This document shows, piece by piece, positions 63,233-64,000 of a DNA stretch of 64,000 nucleotides (positions are counted from its first letter, which is position 1; each line of letters opens with the position of its first letter). Under the pieces are notes generated by a model. The model did not search any database. It saw only the letters and a program-made list of their open reading frames with translations, and was not told the origin of the DNA. Source of the stretch: Paragonimus westermani (taxonomy: Eukaryota > Platyhelminthes > Trematoda > Plagiorchiida > Troglotrematidae); the NCBI GenBank assembly GCA_008508345.1, contig QNGE01000136.1:175968-239967 (forward strand). Reading direction: 5' to 3'. The translations under genes and the position numbers were made by a program.

Positions 63233-64000
63233 GTGTGCTTCGAGTCCACTCGGGTTTTATCGTATTTGAGTTGCATTCAGTACAATTTACCGTTTTCCAC
63301 ATTATGTTTAACACGGACAACGTACTGCACTCATGTGTACCGTATCACGTAATGACTCGATGCGGTGAAAAATCGTCGTCATCCTTGTGTGATTGTTACC
63401 TATTCGTACGCTCAAATGTGTTTTATCGAACATTAATGAGTTCTGAGAATACTTTCGGTACGTTTAGATTGAGGTGAATCAGTCACCTATTAAGTGGAAA
63501 TTTCATTGTGCAACCTACACTCCATCTTATACCCTGATTATTATGTGTCGTCTAGACTACGCTCTACAACTCGGTGATTGGCGTAATTTTTTAACAAAAA
63601 TTTGTCTTCGTACACTCAACAAGTGTTTGGTGTACGTGACTGTCGAAAATGGGACCAATTAGGGGATCGGTTCTTTAAAGATTTGTTAACGGCCCATCGC
63701 AGGTGCACCTCATTACTCATACTATGAAATAGATAGCTGAGAGTCGATGTCACTTGAAAAACCTTAATGTTTTTGGTTCATTCATCTTAGTCGATGGTAC
63801 ACTTAAAGGTAATGGTTTGGCTTTTGATTCTCGCTTGAAAACGACCCACTAAGTTTCCGTTCCTTCCATAAATTTGAAATGGTCAGCCATTTTCCTTCGT
63901 CAGCGTTTCCACTGGCTGTTCAACGGAAGACAATCATCAGAAGCAAAGGTGGTTTAGCGAATAGTCTTTTCGGTTACTCGTCATCGGGCCAATTACATAA
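63233..64000. other. Start of intron 9 (to window edge)
   Basis: The next HD-PTP exon should begin with the helix after the BRO1 domain; no acceptor followed by such a sequence is visible before the window ends. Confidence 0.5.

Noticed and set aside
1..64000. CRISPR arrays, rRNA genes, bacterial operons or plasmid functions
   Set aside because: No regularly spaced repeats, rRNA sequence or packed bacterial-type genes were seen; the window is eukaryotic.

Overview
The window looks like nuclear DNA from a flatworm, most likely a digenean fluke. Three things point there. The genes are split by introns, including a cluster of 34-37 bp micro-introns at the 5' end of one gene, a pattern known from schistosomes. 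The DNA is packed with decayed copies of transposon groups known from flukes: a CsRn1-like Ty3/gypsy element, Pao/BEL, CR1-like, Penelope-like, CACTA-like and an RTE-like/endonuclease-bearing non-LTR clade. There is no bacterial-style gene packing, operon, CRISPR array or rRNA. The species cannot be fixed from the sequence alone.

Two host genes are supported. On the minus strand, 13932-14230 is the first coding exon of a doublecortin-domain protein (microtubule-associated family); its later exons were not found and would lie to the left. On the plus strand, 41908-63232 holds the first nine coding exons (385 codons plus 2 bases, almost exactly one BRO1 domain) of the fluke counterpart of HD-PTP/PTPN23, an endosomal ESCRT-associated protein. 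All exon junctions join in frame. The gene runs off the right edge, so the V domain, proline-rich part and phosphatase domain are not in this window.

Layout: 1-12.2 kb, no gene recognised. 12.25-13.7 kb, CACTA-like transposon remnant with subterminal repeats, next to a cluster of three hairpins, both downstream of the doublecortin exon in its predicted intron. 14.3-17.8 kb, unidentified coding-like blocks. 17.8-19.6 kb, CR1-like reverse transcriptase. 20.4-21.5 kb, an inverted pair of a 285-bp repeat. 23.4-27.3 kb, Pao/BEL remnant. 31.3-31.7 kb, Penelope-like GIY-YIG endonuclease broken by a 13-bp duplication. 35.9-36.6 kb, a 704-bp element with ~131-bp terminal inverted repeats. 36.9-40.9 kb, CsRn1-like gypsy element on the minus strand. 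41.9-64 kb, the HD-PTP gene; its introns 5 and 7 carry at least six fragments of one non-LTR clade, all in the sense direction, plus a tRNA-like SINE head and a (TG)15 microsatellite.

Every transposon ORF seen is broken by stops or frameshifts, and several catalytic residues are lost, so these are old insertions. No novel multi-gene system was found; the most informative items are the reconstructed HD-PTP gene with its micro-introns and several undescribed repeat structures.
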